Part shown: positions 12,380-31,843 of the stretch, piece by piece
Layout: each line of letters opens with the position of its first letter
How positions within the stretch are numbered: position 1 is the first letter of the stretch
Source of the DNA: Acorus gramineus
Taxonomy: Eukaryota; Streptophyta; Magnoliopsida; Acorales; Acoraceae
DNA: 64,000 nt
Reading direction: 5' to 3'
NCBI GenBank assembly: GCA_030737835.1
Contig: CM060856.1
Coordinates: 12,490,777-12,554,776, forward strand
Position numbers and translations under genes: made by a program
The notes under the pieces: generated by a model
What the model saw: only the letters and a program-made list of their open reading frames with translations
Database searches by the model: none
What the model was told of the DNA's origin: nothing

Positions 12380-13950
12380 GTTCGGTATCAAGAGAGAGGA
12401 AAAAATATCGGAACTGAATTGACAAATGGTCTTTCGGTTGGTGGAGTTTCGGTGGACCTGCTTTGCCCGAGTTCACGAGAGTAATAAAAGACTGGGAGAT
12501 CACGAAATCGTTTGCGAGTTTCCGCTCGTGATGAGCCTGTGATGATTGGGAATAAAGATTAACAAAAATGGCAATAAACTGTTTTTTTTTTCCAAGGAGG
12601 CCGAACACTCGAACTCAATTCCCTCACCAAAGAGTTACTCTCTTATCTTATCGAGAAAAAGTTTGATAAAAATTTTATTTTTAAAAATCGATTGTTTAGA
12701 TATGAACGGAGTCTGTATTTTTATAATATATATTTTTTTATGAATTGAATGAGTTCATTTTTAATAAATATAAATTATTTTAATTAAATATATACGTTAT
12801 TTAATAAAATAGATATTAGATGGTTACACAGGTACATGAATTGTTCATCTTTTATAAAATTACTTCATTAAATGAATTGTATGCACCAGCAAAAAAAATA
12901 AAAAATTTACATTAGTAGGGTCAGCTTTTCATTAATTATCATTTTATTTTTTTCTTTTCTCATTTTCTACACGTTGAAGACAATTTCTCATTTTACATAA
13001 TCGCACATAGTTTTTCCATAATTTTGAATTTTTAAAAGATATATGTTAATATATTAGATCATATAATTTTTTTTATAAAGAAGTAATATATATATTTAAA
13101 TAAATCATATGAACATTTTATTGAAAAATGAAAGATTGCATGTAAAGTTAGAATTAAGTGATTGAAAATGCATATTTTATGGTTTTGAATGTGATGTAAT
13201 TGGTTATGTGAGAGTTCACTCTTTTTTTTATTTCTTTCTCCTCTTTTCATTTTTTCCTTATTGAAATCCTTATCTCCTTAGCATTTTCTTTTATATTCTC
13301 GTTTGAATATGAGTTTAAATAAATTATGTGTTTAAAAAATTAAAAAATTTCAAATTCAAATATAAACTTTTCAAGCCACCCCCATCTTTTCTTTTTAGTC
13401 TAAAACGTTTTAGGGTTAAAAATCTAATAAAACATAGTTTTCAATAACTAAGTTTTAAACATAAGATTTTAAAAATAAAGAAAGTCAGGGAGGGTGGTCA
13501 ACCTCCTCTCGTGCCTCCACCCCACCCCACCCCACCCCGCCTTTCTCTCTCCCTCTCTTTCTTCCCCTCCACTTGCCGCCTTCTCCGCCTCCTCCTTTTT
13601 TTCTATCCCCACCTACCATTTTTTGGTTGGTGGGAACGGAAAGTGGGTTGGTGGGGGTAACATTTTTCCTTCTTCCGCGCTATGAATAAAATGCCCTTCA
13701 TTTTCTCGGCGGGACACGTAATCAACGCATAACGCCCGGCAGCGATGCACGGAACGTCATCACTCTCTCTCACGCGCCTCCCCAAATTTTCCCGCCTCTC
13801 CTCCCATCAGAGTCATCTCCCTTCCTTGCCTCCCCTTCACAGGTCTTTTATATACCACTATTAGTTTCTGTTTTTTTTTTTCAATGAAACCAAAACATGT
13901 GAGACCTCGCGTTTCACATAATCTCCGAAATTCTCAGGAGAGTCATCGCG
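12380..13950. other. Divergent promoter region between NUDX23 and QPT
   Basis: The two genes are transcribed away from each other across this 1.57-kb gap. The centre (12,640-13,480) is strongly AT-rich. A pyrimidine-rich tract with a repeated CCCCAC unit lies at about 13500-13620, followed by a moderately GC-rich stretch leading to QPT. No other gene was seen. Confidence 0.6.
13849..13854 (+). promoter_or_regulatory. Putative TATA box of QPT
   Basis: TATATA in the context CTTTTATATACC lies about 100 bp upstream of the QPT ATG. It is the only good TATA-like motif on this strand in the proximal promoter. Confidence 0.5.
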
Positions 13951-16900
13951 ATGTCCGTCACCGGAACCGGAATCCCATCAATTTCAAAGCAATCGATGGC
14001 CGTGAAGCCACCGTCGCACCCGACGTACGACCTCAAGGCCGTCGTCGCTCTTGCCCTCGCCGAAGACGCCGGCGATCGAGGTCTTCTTTATAGTTTCTGG
14101 AATCCTCAATGGATTGTTGATTTTCATGTTTGGATTCAAAATTTCAGTTAAACATACCGACGCTATGATTGCAGGGGATGTGACTTGTTTGGCGATGGTT
14201 CCGGTTGAGATGGAAGTGGAAGCTCACTTCATAGCGAAAGAGGATGGGATCGTTGCGGGGATTGCTCTCGCGGAGTTGATTTTCGGTGAAGTCGAACCTT
14301 TGTTGAAGGTATTAAAGACTCATTTGCCGTTGATTTCGGTTGTCACTGTCACATGTTGATTCATAAACCAGACTATAAAAATTTTTATTGCTCGCTAATT
14401 AAGAGTCATGAAGGCCTAAAGAATTGCAAAGACAAGAATTAGGACTTCCATTTTTCTTTCTAAATTTGGTATTGTGAATTTTTGGCTTTGAGTATGCAAG
14501 TTTTTCACCCAATTAGTTTTGTTTGCGTGACTCCATCAAGCATGGATGGAATGAACTCTTTTTAGTATTTTGTCTCCATCATAGTTTTCCGATGATGAGA
14601 GGACAATTTAATGCAGGTTGAATGGTCTGTGAAGGATGGAGACTATATACGCAAAGGCACGCAGTTTGGTAAAGTGTCTGGTAAGAATCCTGATGCTTAT
14701 TGAGTCATAGTTAGACCACGTGCATTTACAGCTTCCCATTCTGGTTAGCAACTTCGTTGTCTATAGTGAATTTGATTATTTGTTTGATATATACCTTAAA
14801 GTAATTCCATTTTGCATGTTGTTTCTTTTAATTACCAACAGGACGTGCGCATAAAATTGTTGTGGCAGAGAGGGTTGTGCTCAATTTTATGCAGAGAATG
14901 AGTGGAATTGCAACACTTACGAAGGTAATTTTACTAGCCTCCTGAACTATGCTCGGATGAGCTTACTTACTATTTTAATTGGATGTGCTTTTTTTTTCTT
15001 CTAGCCTTTTCTTGATCCAACACTAGAACTAGAGGATCTACTTCTGTCTTTGTTTCATTCAATTAGTCAATACATTTAGATTTTATGAGTTATAAAAGTG
15101 TTCTAGGAGGTTGTATGTTTATGCATTCCATGTTTTAAATATTTTGATTCCGTTCTGCTCTCTCTGTTGGAGGTCTCTCTCATAACCTGTTCATATGTAC
15201 TTGAGGTATAACTTCCTTTTTTTTCTCAGGCTATGGCAGATGCTGCTTCTCCTGCATGCATGTTAGAGACGAGGAAAACTGCTCCAGGTTTACGTTTGGT
15301 GGACAAGTGGGCGGTGATTATTATTTCTCTTGCTTGTGATACCATATGTCTCTAGTTTTTGTTTTCTGATTTGGTCTTCTTTCGGACAATTTTATGGCAG
15401 GTTCTAATCGGAGGAGGAAAGAACCACAGAATGGGTTTATTTGATATGATGATGATAAAAGACAACCATATATCAATTGCAGGAGGTGTTACAAGTGCCC
15501 TAAAAGCAGCCGATCAGTATTTGGAGCAAAATGATCTTCAGATGGAAGTTGAGGTAGTCTTTGAACATTTTCTATATGACAACATTTGTGAGTTCACTTC
15601 CATGGAATCGGTTATCTGAGGATTCTTTGAATTTTCTCTAGCATATTAGACTTTTCAGCCACCCGGCATTTCTTTATTCAAATTTCTTTTTCAGACACAA
15701 CAATCCTTGGCCCTCCCTCTGTTTGATGTACGCTAGCATGATTCTTCATATGAACTGATGTGTATGTAATATGGGCTCGGCTGCTGATGTTCACCTTCTG
15801 ATTGATCTCTCTGTATTGGATACATTCACCAACTAACTGAAAGAGGTTCTAAATTGTTTGTAAACTGAAAGCAAGTTCTTATATTAGGTGGAGACAAGGA
15901 CACTCGAGGAAGTGAAGGAAGTACTGCTCTACTCATCTCAACAAAAGACTTCATTGACAAGGATAATGTTGGACAATATGGTTGTACCTTTGTCAAATGG
16001 AGACGTGGATATCTCCATGCTGAAGGAAGCTGTTGAGTTAATAAATGGAAGATTTGATACAGAGGTAGGCCCGTGTTTAGTTTATAGTCATCATTAAGTG
16101 TATTCTTTATTTCTATATCAGAAACCATTATCCACACCAATGACCACCATGGCACAAAGAATTCCCAATTATGATTGTGTTGTTCCATTTGTTTCAAACA
16201 ATTCCGAATTCTTTTAATTAACACACACACAATATATATCACGAAGAGAACCAGGGAAAAAAGTATCATATATCTCATTCTTTTATCCCCACCCCCAACA
16301 CATACACACACACACACACCCCACTTTTTCTATTGTCCTACAGGCAGGCAATTGGTATCTATTTATTACTATCCCAACATATTTAGTCTCTAAGCAAGTG
16401 TAGCATAATGAAATTGTTCCAGATGATATGTTCCAGTTTATGTATTGTACTTCGTCCATTCATGATAGATGGCTAATAAACTTTAGTAGTTTATGATAAT
16501 ATTAATAGTTCGCTGCCTATCTTTTCATGATTTCTCTAAAAGGGATTTTTTTTTCTTTTAATAATTTGGCATTTTAAGTACCTCAGATACGAATATTATT
16601 TTTTTTCACTTTCCATAAAAGAAGAGTACGATGATTTTATTTTTTTGAACTGCTGAACTAGAATCCATAAGGTTTACTTTGTTGTGGTTCCTTCATGATT
16701 TGCTAGAACTGATCGCCACGACTGAGGTTGAATGAATGCTAAAATGCTTGGTTCGATTGTCAGCAGTTGACCTGTCATGCTATATTTCTCATGTTCCAGG
16801 TTGCTAGGTGGATTATTTCCTTGACTCTGCTTCTTATCTAAATCTCTCATATAATGTCATATCTCCTGTTTTTAGTATCACAATTTTCTAGACTGTTCTT

Positions 16901-18182
16901 AATGGTAAATTGTAACATGAAGCATAAAATTGGTAGACTTTGTTATTCGTAAAATTAATAGGGGATATTTCATTCACAAAAGGCTTAATATGATAATGTC
17001 TTCTTTTTGGCACTCATCATTGCTCTTTATTTATGCTTTGGCATATGGATTCTGTTAATCTCCATAGTGCTATTATTTATAATGTAGAATTTGTGATTGG
17101 TGTATTTAAATGTGGTTGATTGATGACAGGCATCTGGAAATGTAACCCTTGAAACTGTGAAGAAAATTGGAAGTACCGGTGTAACTTACATATCCAGGTA
17201 ACTGAATTGTCTGTCACACTTTGATGCAAGTTTAAAATACGGACTGTCCAGATGTTTGTGTTTCATGATGGTCATAAATTGGCTTCGTTATGGAGGCTTA
17301 TGTTTCTTGGACGATTTAAAATTTTTATTCATTTCTTAACATGCCTCGTGTACATTTGTAGGACTTTCAAATATCACTTTTTAAAGAAACATTAAATGGA
17401 ACACTTGTTGTGATCTGGTCCTGCATATGAAGCATAACATTCTTTCAAAGATTGCTTGTTTGAATATACTTTTACCTTTGCATTTGATCACCGTAACATA
17501 AAATATACTTTTACCAGTTGATGATATGCATATTAATCTTGTTTAAAATGGAAAAAGAGAAGCAAGATGATTGTGAAATCAATTGGGCTTTGGAGTAACT
17601 GGTCTTTATTTTCAGAAAACCATTCTATAATCACTAGCAACAATGTTATTGTAAAAAAACATGTGCAATCAGTAGATGACAGGAAATTTTTGTTTTCAAT
17701 GTTCAAATGATTTTGATGAAGTTACATACCCCGACAGTCGAGGGAGGGATAATCCCTTGTTCCATAGCTCTCAGATGACGTATTAGCAGTACATGAAAGA
17801 TATGATGCAGTCATCGATTCTCTCAGACATGGTTGAAGTCTTAAAGTCCTCAATGTGACAATGTAGATAAGTTGTGTTTGATAAATACGTTGAACCCTTT
17901 CTAGACCTAAACAACGGTGAATCAAAAACTTTGATTACCCATATCTGGGGGTTATAGTTCTTGAATGGGGTACCTTTTTTTCCTACTTAATATAGATCAA
18001 ACACTGCACCCATCGTTGTAGTGTATCATCTCAATTTTTCAATTTTTTATTTTTTTTTATTTTTACCAACACTTTTTTGCTGCAGTGGTGCTCTGACCCA
18101 CTCAGTGAAGGCCCTGGACATCTCTCTCAAAATCGACACGGAGCTCGCCCTCCGAGTTGGTAGACGAACGAAGCGAGCCTGA
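13951..18182 (+). CDS. QPT: Quinolinate phosphoribosyltransferase (nicotinate-nucleotide pyrophosphorylase, carboxylating), 9 exons
   Basis: Exons: 13951-14080, 14175-14308, 14617-14680, 14842-14924, 15230-15313, 15401-15553, 15888-16064, 17130-17197, 18086-18182; 990 nt, 329 aa. The enzyme converts quinolinate and PRPP to nicotinate mononucleotide, CO2 and pyrophosphate, the entry step of de novo NAD synthesis, which in plants is plastidial. Hallmarks are [20 protein letters not shown] near the N-terminus, the active-site ETRKT at 150-154, the [12 protein letters not shown] stretch (169-180) followed by KDNH at 185-188, and the C-terminal [23 protein letters not shown] 13951 is the only in-frame start after the stop about 15 codons upstream, leaving only some 20 residues before the conserved region. 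That is shorter than Arabidopsis QPT, so either the plastid signal is very short or an upstream exon is missing. Introns 7 and 8 are about 1 kb each. Confidence 0.95.
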
Positions 18183-18323
18183 TCAGGATATTCAGAACAG
18201 TGACTTGAAGTTACATGGGTGTGGCGATGTCGCCCAGCATTGCATGTTTTTAAATTGGTATTCTTGTAGAGTGTACAACAATCTCAAGATAAGTTATTAG
18301 TTATTTTTGCAACAGGTTCATCA

Positions 18324-18329
18324 AATAAA
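18324..18329 (+). terminator. Putative polyadenylation signal of QPT
   Basis: A canonical AATAAA lies about 140 nt after the QPT stop codon, a usual plant 3' UTR length. Confidence 0.5.
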
Positions 18330-18854
18330 GGCATAAAGCCTCAGCACTCTTTTTTTAAAAAAAAATATACATTGGTTAATCAGTTTTGAAACTGGAATTA
18401 TTATTGTAATCGTTCTTATTATAAAAATGTTCTTATATTGCCTGTTTAACTATTCAAACAGGTTCACTTGAGGCATCTGTTGAAACTGGATAGGTTATGT
18501 CCTGATTAACTATTCAAACGGATGAAGAATCTGGAAGTCCCCAACCTCAAGATGTAATACAAGCAATCGGATGGTCATGCCAATTTCAATTAATCCAAAA
18601 CAACCTCCAATGATCGAAGATTTTTCATATATTGGATATTGGCAATACAAATAATAATTTATTAATTTGGTTCTTGCAGAGCACGTGCCGTGCATATTCA
18701 TCACGTTTTTTTCCTTTAAAAAAACATACTCATCTATTTACACACATTGTAAATTGTAATAAAAAAAATGAAACATACAGTGAGTTACACCAATATAATT
18801 TTTCTTTGATTTTTTTTTAATTTTCATACGCTGTGATACAATATACACAGTTAT

Positions 18855-19245
18855 TATGGGTGATAAATGAGACGAGTGAGTTGAATTTTGATATATTTAA
18901 GCTCGGTTCGTTTATAATTAGGTTTGGCTCAAACTCGGTTAGAGACCAAACTTTATTTTGTGTTCAAGCTCAGCTCGTTTGTCTCGTGAAAAACTCAATT
19001 AAAGCTTGGCTCAATTCGTTTGCAAAAGAACTCGAGTGCAAGCTCAAATCAAGGATCGAGATTGGGCTCGTTTAGCTTAAAAAAAAGTTCGTTTAGCAAT
19101 TAAAACATGTAAAAAATAAATAACATGTAAAAAATAAACAATCATATTTGAAAATCATCATTAAACAATCATATTCGAAACAAGGGTTCAGCTTGTTTAC
19201 GGTCAAACTTTAAAAATTGATCAAGTTCGACTCATTTATCTATGT
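18855..19245. mobile_element. Diverged copy of the GAGCCGAAC-rich hAT-like element
   Basis: The left end TATGGGTGATAAATGAGACGA parallels the terminus of the copy at 49405. The following TTTAAGCTCGGTTCGTTTATAA matches that copy almost directly. GCTCG/CGAGC-type motifs recur throughout. The right end is poorly preserved and no target-site duplication is readable, so the boundaries are approximate. Confidence 0.5.
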
Positions 19246-19963
19246 ATAATGTATTATCACAATGTATAGATGACTTAAAAGCCGCTTCTAAATTGTAAAC
19301 ATGACTGCAAAACATACTTGAATGTACCATGTGAAAGGCTCAAAGCATGTTCTATGAAAGATTGCTTGCTTGAATTATACTTTTACCGGTTGATGCCTGT
19401 GATAGAACCAGTTTTTTTAATCAGTGTCATCCTACTATTTTTTAACGGAATTTGAAAAAATGAGAGCTGTTTTGTTTCAAATATTTTCATATTTTGGATT
19501 ACCAAATCATTTACCAAAAAAAAACACTACTTTCCAATAATTATGACAGGCTGAGATTCAACTATAAAATAAAAGCACACAGGACTACCACCTTGAATAA
19601 GTATACAGATTCAATTCCAAAAATTCATCAGGGCATTTGACAGAAGGGATACCTCTGGTTCACCAGAAAGCATTAATGAATAAATATCTTCAGCTTTTCC
19701 ATGGAGAAAGCATGGAATGACAGGTCTCTCACTCTGCTACTCTTCCACATATCACATTGGTTACAAATATTAAAGGGAACTCTGGAAATGGAAGAATATG
19801 TTATTACGGTTACAGGAGAACTTGTACTCAAATCATATTTTAGCCTCTTCTGCAGTGAAATAACTCAGCTGACGTAACATTTTCTGGGACAGAACTTTGA
19901 AAGGCTCCACATTTCAGTACCGCCTCCCGAAGGGTCAAAAGAGATGATCCATAAATCTTTACA

Positions 19964-22900
19964 TCAATCTGCTGCTAAACTGTCACATATGGATTGGTAT
20001 GCCGCACTGCAATGCTTGAACTTTTCTTCAGCGACCACCTTCATGGCATATTGGAAAGGTTATATGATTCTTTATGATTGCAAAAAAACATGATGACTAC
20101 TATTGATGTGGAGGTAATGGTAACCAAAGCAATGAGTGATGGTAGCCACAGGGGGAAGGATTGATGTCCATGTCAATATGCTTCAAAATCAGAGATCCGA
20201 TAATATTTCTGGTACGTTTTCTATTATATAGGAGAATAAGGAAAACTCTGAAAAAATAGGAGGATTATACAAATTTTGAAAAAAAAATGCATAAAATAGT
20301 GATTTGTTTAATTGGTCTTGGATACAGACATACACTATGAAATATTTCATGTTCAAAATACCAACTTCAGTTGGGCCTGAACTTATGGTGTACAACATTT
20401 TTAGATGGTAGTGTAAGTTAGATGTTCTTTTGAATGTTCAGAGGACTTACATGTCTTTAATCTTTATCTGGAATCAGCAAAAGATGCTCTGAATCCTTGA
20501 AATAATAACTCTAATAATGGTTTAAATCCAAAATATGCATCAAGAAAATGGATCTACCAATTTAAGGGACGGCAAGCATTCATGACGAATTTTGGTGCTT
20601 TGTCAGGCAGGATGTTAATAAGCACTCCCATGGCAGTGTTCAAACATGCTTCTAACTAGGTCACAGAGGAGTTGGGTATTTGGTTCCTGAAATGTTTGAA
20701 CTTAGTTATGTAGCGTAACCACTTGCATTTTTTTTTACTGTGTAGATGAGACGAAAGAACATAAAACATCATGCAGGAAGTTACAGAAACTTCATCCGCC
20801 TCTGTTTATATGTGATTGGCATACATAATCACATGGAAGGTATGAAATTGAAAGCTTGCTGATGTTCAAGTAACAAAGAGCAGTGGTGATTTCAAGTATA
20901 CACATTGAACATATATGATTTAACACACACAATTAAAATTTGAAACTATACAGGAGAAAACAGTGCCATAGCTGGAAAATATACCTTTGACGAACCTTGG
21001 TGACGATCCGGATGCCATTTTAGAGCACAAGCTCGGTATCTGGAAAAAGCATTTGCAAGCATAAATCTAAAGCAGGGATGCATATGCAGGAGGCTTACAG
21101 CTGAAAACCATCCTCATTTATTAATCAATTCACAGATCGTATAATATCAAATTTCTGTCAAAATGCAAAGGAGCATATAAAATTGAACTGTGTAAGAACT
21201 TACGCATTTTTAACTTCTTCAAGCGTGAGGTGGCCAGAGGCACTCAATCCAAGGGCTAACCGATTGGAAGCTACATCTGGCTCTCTGAAAGTACTATCTT
21301 CATCATCTGTGCTGTAAGACCACTGCCAACTTTGATTAGAACGCCTATTACACTTTCTCCATTGAAAATTATCCCCACTTTTAGGCGACCAATAATAATA
21401 TCGCGTGCCTCCAAATGAAGATCGAAAAATAGTCTCAACCTCTTCATCATCGCTGGTTATGAACTGGAAAATCCGTCCTGACAAAAAATAATAGAAATGT
21501 TCCAGTAAAATATAGGTTTTCTTTTCTGTTCTATTCTTCTCTTTTTTTTTGGGTGATAAAGAGAGGTTGGATCTCTATCACTATAGGATATGATCAAAGT
21601 TTGTTTAGAATATATTTTACATGGATGATGAATGCTAATTAGTTATTATTTACACCATAACGTAGGTGTTGGAAGTGTGCAATTGCTATTCAGGATGCAT
21701 TAGGGGCATGCCTATGACCATAATATATATAAAATGAGAAATAGAAACACAACACTATCGAATATCTTACTTTTACTCCTATTACTTCTTTGTTGGGATT
21801 CCTGAAATTTGGAAAATCGCCCTTGTTCCTTTTCCCAGTATGGCTTTTTGAACCATGAAGTGCCTTTACTAGAAGACGGGTCATTTTCATTATTATCCGA
21901 AATCCAGCTCTGCAAATGAAAGCATTCCAACGAACAAATCAGTGAACAAAATTTACTTTACTTTGCAAGAAGAAAGCACAGTGACTAACCCCCAAAAAAA
22001 AAAAGTAGCAGCAAATCTATTTCTAAAGGACAAGTGTAGCTTAATGTTGTTTCTTATCTATTGAATCTCAATTTGTAGGTAATAACATATGATCCGTACA
22101 TCAAAACTCATTACGCTTGGAAGCACCAGTCGTTATCAAGACTGTATGCCTTTAAAGATGAAGAATCACAAAGTACAAGACATCAAAGAACCGAGCAATA
22201 CATAAGAAGTAAACTTTATAAATCACAAGAACTAAAGTTATAGAACCTGAAATAGTAGATCGGCATATGCATTGACATCACGCAATAACGTATGTTTCGC
22301 ATCCACCCGTCTATTTTTCTTTGTGTAATTATTGAATCTCTGCAAGTTACACAAGTCCCATCCACATGGATTAGCAATTATCAAAAGGGATGGCCACTCA
22401 TGTGTTACACACATTCACAATCATTGAAAAAATTTGTATGCAATAAAAAATGTAAAACCAATAAAAATTGCATCATGTTAATTAATAAAACTAGCTTTCC
22501 ACCAGAATGCGACGAGCTTCAAATTTTAGAGGAATATCCCATAAAACATGCTCATTAGCAAAAAAAAAAAAACATTTTTAAAGTGCGTATATTAAAAAAT
22601 TTGCGAGTATGCGCTAGGTAAGCTAGAGGCAGCTGAAAAATAAAAGAATGATTATTTTTAGCAAAATTGGTTGACCACATAATTTATTCATGTTAGGCTA
22701 ACATCCATATCTGCAATCAAAACAGCTGGGTCTCCATCTTACACCAAAATGAATGCAAAAGCAGACCAATTAGCACACCTAAAAAGATAGCCTATTTAGG
22801 AGCCTCCATTTCATAATGTACTAGAAAAATTAACCATAACTGGACCATAGATTAGCTACGGTGATTAATTAAGTGAAGGAAATAAAAAAAAAACAACTTG

Positions 22901-23152
22901 ATCAAACAAAAGATGAAACTTCACAAATGAAACAAACAACAACAAATGACACATAAAGATCGCAAATTCACTCATGTACAGAACCAATATGATAAAATGA
23001 CAGAAAGATTAGTGAAAACTCACATGGTTCCATTGATTCCAGTTATCCCTCCGCCGCCGATCCAAAGCAGATGTCGAATGAAACAGAGAGACTTCCAATC
23101 GAACTGGGTTCGATTGGGATCTGACAAGAGAGGATTTCAAGATATGGTTCAT
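19964..23152 (-). CDS. J-domain (DnaJ) co-chaperone with mitochondrial-type presequence, 6 exons
   Basis: Exons (minus): 23152-23024, 22339-22247, 21909-21771, 21477-21204, 21039-20985, 20038-19964; 765 nt, 254 aa. The J domain is at the extreme C-terminus: helix I (LGLSASGHLTLEEVKNAY), helix II with basic residues ending in HPD at 221-223, and helix III (AEEKFKHCSAAYQSICD). There is no Gly/Phe region or zinc-finger domain, so it is a type III J protein. It should stimulate an Hsp70 ATPase, the general role of HPD-bearing proteins. The N-terminus MNHILKSSLVRSQSNPVRLE is basic, Ser-rich and free of acidic residues for about 19 positions, as in a mitochondrial presequence; this targeting is inferred. 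Residues 75-210 are polar and Trp/Tyr/Ser-rich with no domain I recognise. The last-exon acceptor has a weak pyrimidine tract, but the junction restores the conserved helix. Confidence 0.88.
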
Positions 23153-23952
23153 GTTTGCTGTTCTGATAGAGAGAGAAAGAGATTATTTTGCAGGTGCTCT
23201 TGATGTTGTGCGGCCAAACATGTTTTGAGGCTCTGCTTCTCTGTCGAGGCGAAACTCGAAATGGAACCCTCGATTCGGCTCGGGCTTTTTTGGGGTGCTA
23301 TATTAAGCGGGTGAGGACACCATCGTAAATTCATAGGAAGAACATATGAATACTAGGATAGCTTTTTCGATCATAAAATTTTCACATAAATTCACACGAT
23401 AGGTAGCCACACGATCTATTCTGGAATAAATAAGTATACTAATATAAGTAAAAAAATATATATATATATATTTTGGTATGGTTGTATTTTTAGTTATTTT
23501 TATTAAAAAATGCAATACAGTAATAATAAAGTTTTTATTGTTTGATTGATAATGAATAAATTATATATACAAAATGTATAAAATATGTATAAAGATTTAT
23601 AAAATGTAAAAAAATAATTTGACGTGTGGATCCCTAATGTAATAGAGGTGATGACATGTGAGTTCCTTTTATGTTATTGAAATAGATTGAGTGAAATAAC
23701 TAAATTTCAAAAGAGACCTGGAATACCAATTTCTACTTATTCTCACATATTCTAGTATAGCTGTACCTCCTTATTCATTGTAAACAAATAGTTTTTTGAT
23801 GTTATTCTTCTATATTTCTCTCTATTCCTCCCCTATTCTCCCATCCAAACTAGTGTGAGAATTATATGAATTTTGGTTATTATTAAATTTTTGTTTAAAT
23901 ATTTTTTTTTGTTTTTATTTTATTAGAATATATAGTCATGGTTTTTAGTTTA

Positions 23953-24354
23953 GGGGCTGTTTGGCTAAAGGAATAGGAGTGGAATAGGGGAGGAATAGAA
24001 GAGATTAGAGAAAAAAATGTGTTTAGATAGAGAAAATAAGAAGGTATAGCTATGTAGAATTATGTGAGAATAAGCTGGTATTTGTATTCTAAATCCCCCC
24101 ATCGAAAAGTGTAATTCACCTGTCATCACCTCTTATACATCAATGGGGCTCACATGTCAAATCAGCTTTTTACACCCTATTCACATTTTATTCCTCATTA
24201 ACCAAACACTCCAACCTTTATTATTACGTTTCTCAACGAGAATAACTGAAAGCACAATCAAACACAAAATCACTTTTATTTCTTTGATAAAGTCAGCAAT
24301 TCCTAGAATAAGTATAAATCCCAGAATAGCTCATGCCTCTATTCAAACAGACCC
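23953..24354. mobile_element. Tourist-like MITE
   Basis: The ends GGGGCTGTTTGGCTAAAG and, reverse-complemented, GGGTCTGTTTGAATAGAG are inverted copies. They are flanked by the TTA duplication (23950-23952 and 24355-24357). The body has GGAATAGGAGTGGAATAG-type subterminal repeats and no ORF. Length 402 bp. Confidence 0.75.
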
Positions 24355-24726
24355 TTAAGTGAACAGGTAAAAAGTTTATATATCCATCAAGGTTTATTTT
24401 AATTTATTAATGTATAATTACTATAATTAACAACATATATTCTTAAGAATTCGATACATTCACCATTCCTGTAATTTTAATCTTGTCGAGGAGTAAGTAC
24501 ATTTAAAAGAAAAAAGAAAAAAAAAAGGCATCTTTTATTTGTTTAGTTTCATATAAATAGGGAATTAAGTGACAATGAGGATTTATCCTATATGTAACGT
24601 TTGGAAGAATTTGAAAAACAGCTTTCATTCAATAAATTTTTTTAACTATATTGTTTTTTATTTTCTTAAAAAAAAAAAAAGACCACTAGGACCATTTAGA
24701 AACGAATTTAATTAAGCATGATTTTT

Positions 24727-24748
24727 ACACACACACACACACACACAA
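24727..24748. repeat. (AC)n microsatellite
   Basis: About eleven AC units followed by an A run. A similar shorter CA tract lies at about 16298-16318 in QPT intron 7. Confidence 0.85.
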
Positions 24749-25246
24749 AAAAACATAATATTTAAAAACTGTCCAAAATAGTTTTCAAGGTTCAAAAAAC
24801 TTTTTCAACCAGGGAATTCCTCAGTTATCTTCATTCAAAATCCTATTTTACAAAAACAATTATTCCAAATTTCCTTGTACATATTCTATGGAGAAGTGAT
24901 CTAATGTCAAATAATTTAAGCATAATTCACACTTCAGTTTTTTTTTTTTATATAAAAAAAAGATAAATATCAATTGCATCTTCCTCACTAAGTATTCTCT
25001 AGTCCATCAACTCCAGTCCTCCAACTGTAATCCTATAGTTCTAATGCAAATAAGGACCGCCTGTGGTTTAAAAAACTCTCACAGCTCTCAGTCATTACAC
25101 ACAAAAATCACATAAATTCATGTTGTTTGGGACTGAGATCCGCACCACGTCAGGCCATCGAAGCCTCCTTGTTTGGCTCTCAATATGTTGTGGAGAATCT
25201 CAGTGGGGGAGGAGATACCAAACTGAAATTCAGAGGTTGTGTTTGC

Positions 25247-31819
<6,573 letters not shown>

Positions 31820-31820
<1 letters not shown>

Positions 31821-31843
31821 CTCTCTCTCTCTCTCTCTCTCTG
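31820..31843. repeat. (CT)n / (GA)n tract in the mannosidase 5' UTR
   Basis: About twelve CT units lie immediately upstream of the mannosidase ATG, read as a GA tract on the coding strand. Pyrimidine or purine microsatellites in 5' UTRs are common in plants. Confidence 0.8.

Larger units (their letters stand above)
18183..19963. other. QPT 3' UTR and intergenic region up to the J-protein gene
   Basis: It holds the QPT 3' UTR, an AT-rich stretch, the diverged GCTCG-rich repeat at 18855-19245, and the probable 3' UTR of the minus-strand J-protein gene from about 19,600. QPT and the J-protein gene converge here. No further gene is seen. Confidence 0.6.
23153..25246. other. Intergenic region between the J-protein and mannosidase genes
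   Basis: About 150 bp at the left is J-protein promoter and 5' UTR. The rest is AT-rich with an (AT)n run near 23457, the Tourist-like element at 23953-24354, a CA microsatellite at 24727-24748, and the mannosidase 3' UTR from about 25,050. I see no gene. Confidence 0.6.

Noticed and set aside
12135..12608. 157-aa minus-strand frame over the NUDX23 first exon
   Set aside because: It overlaps the NUDX23 transit-peptide exon in another frame and shows no homology that I recognise.
15826..16317. 163-aa minus-strand frame ending in Cys-Val repeats
   Set aside because: It is antisense to QPT exon 7, and the CV repeat comes from the CA microsatellite in intron 7.
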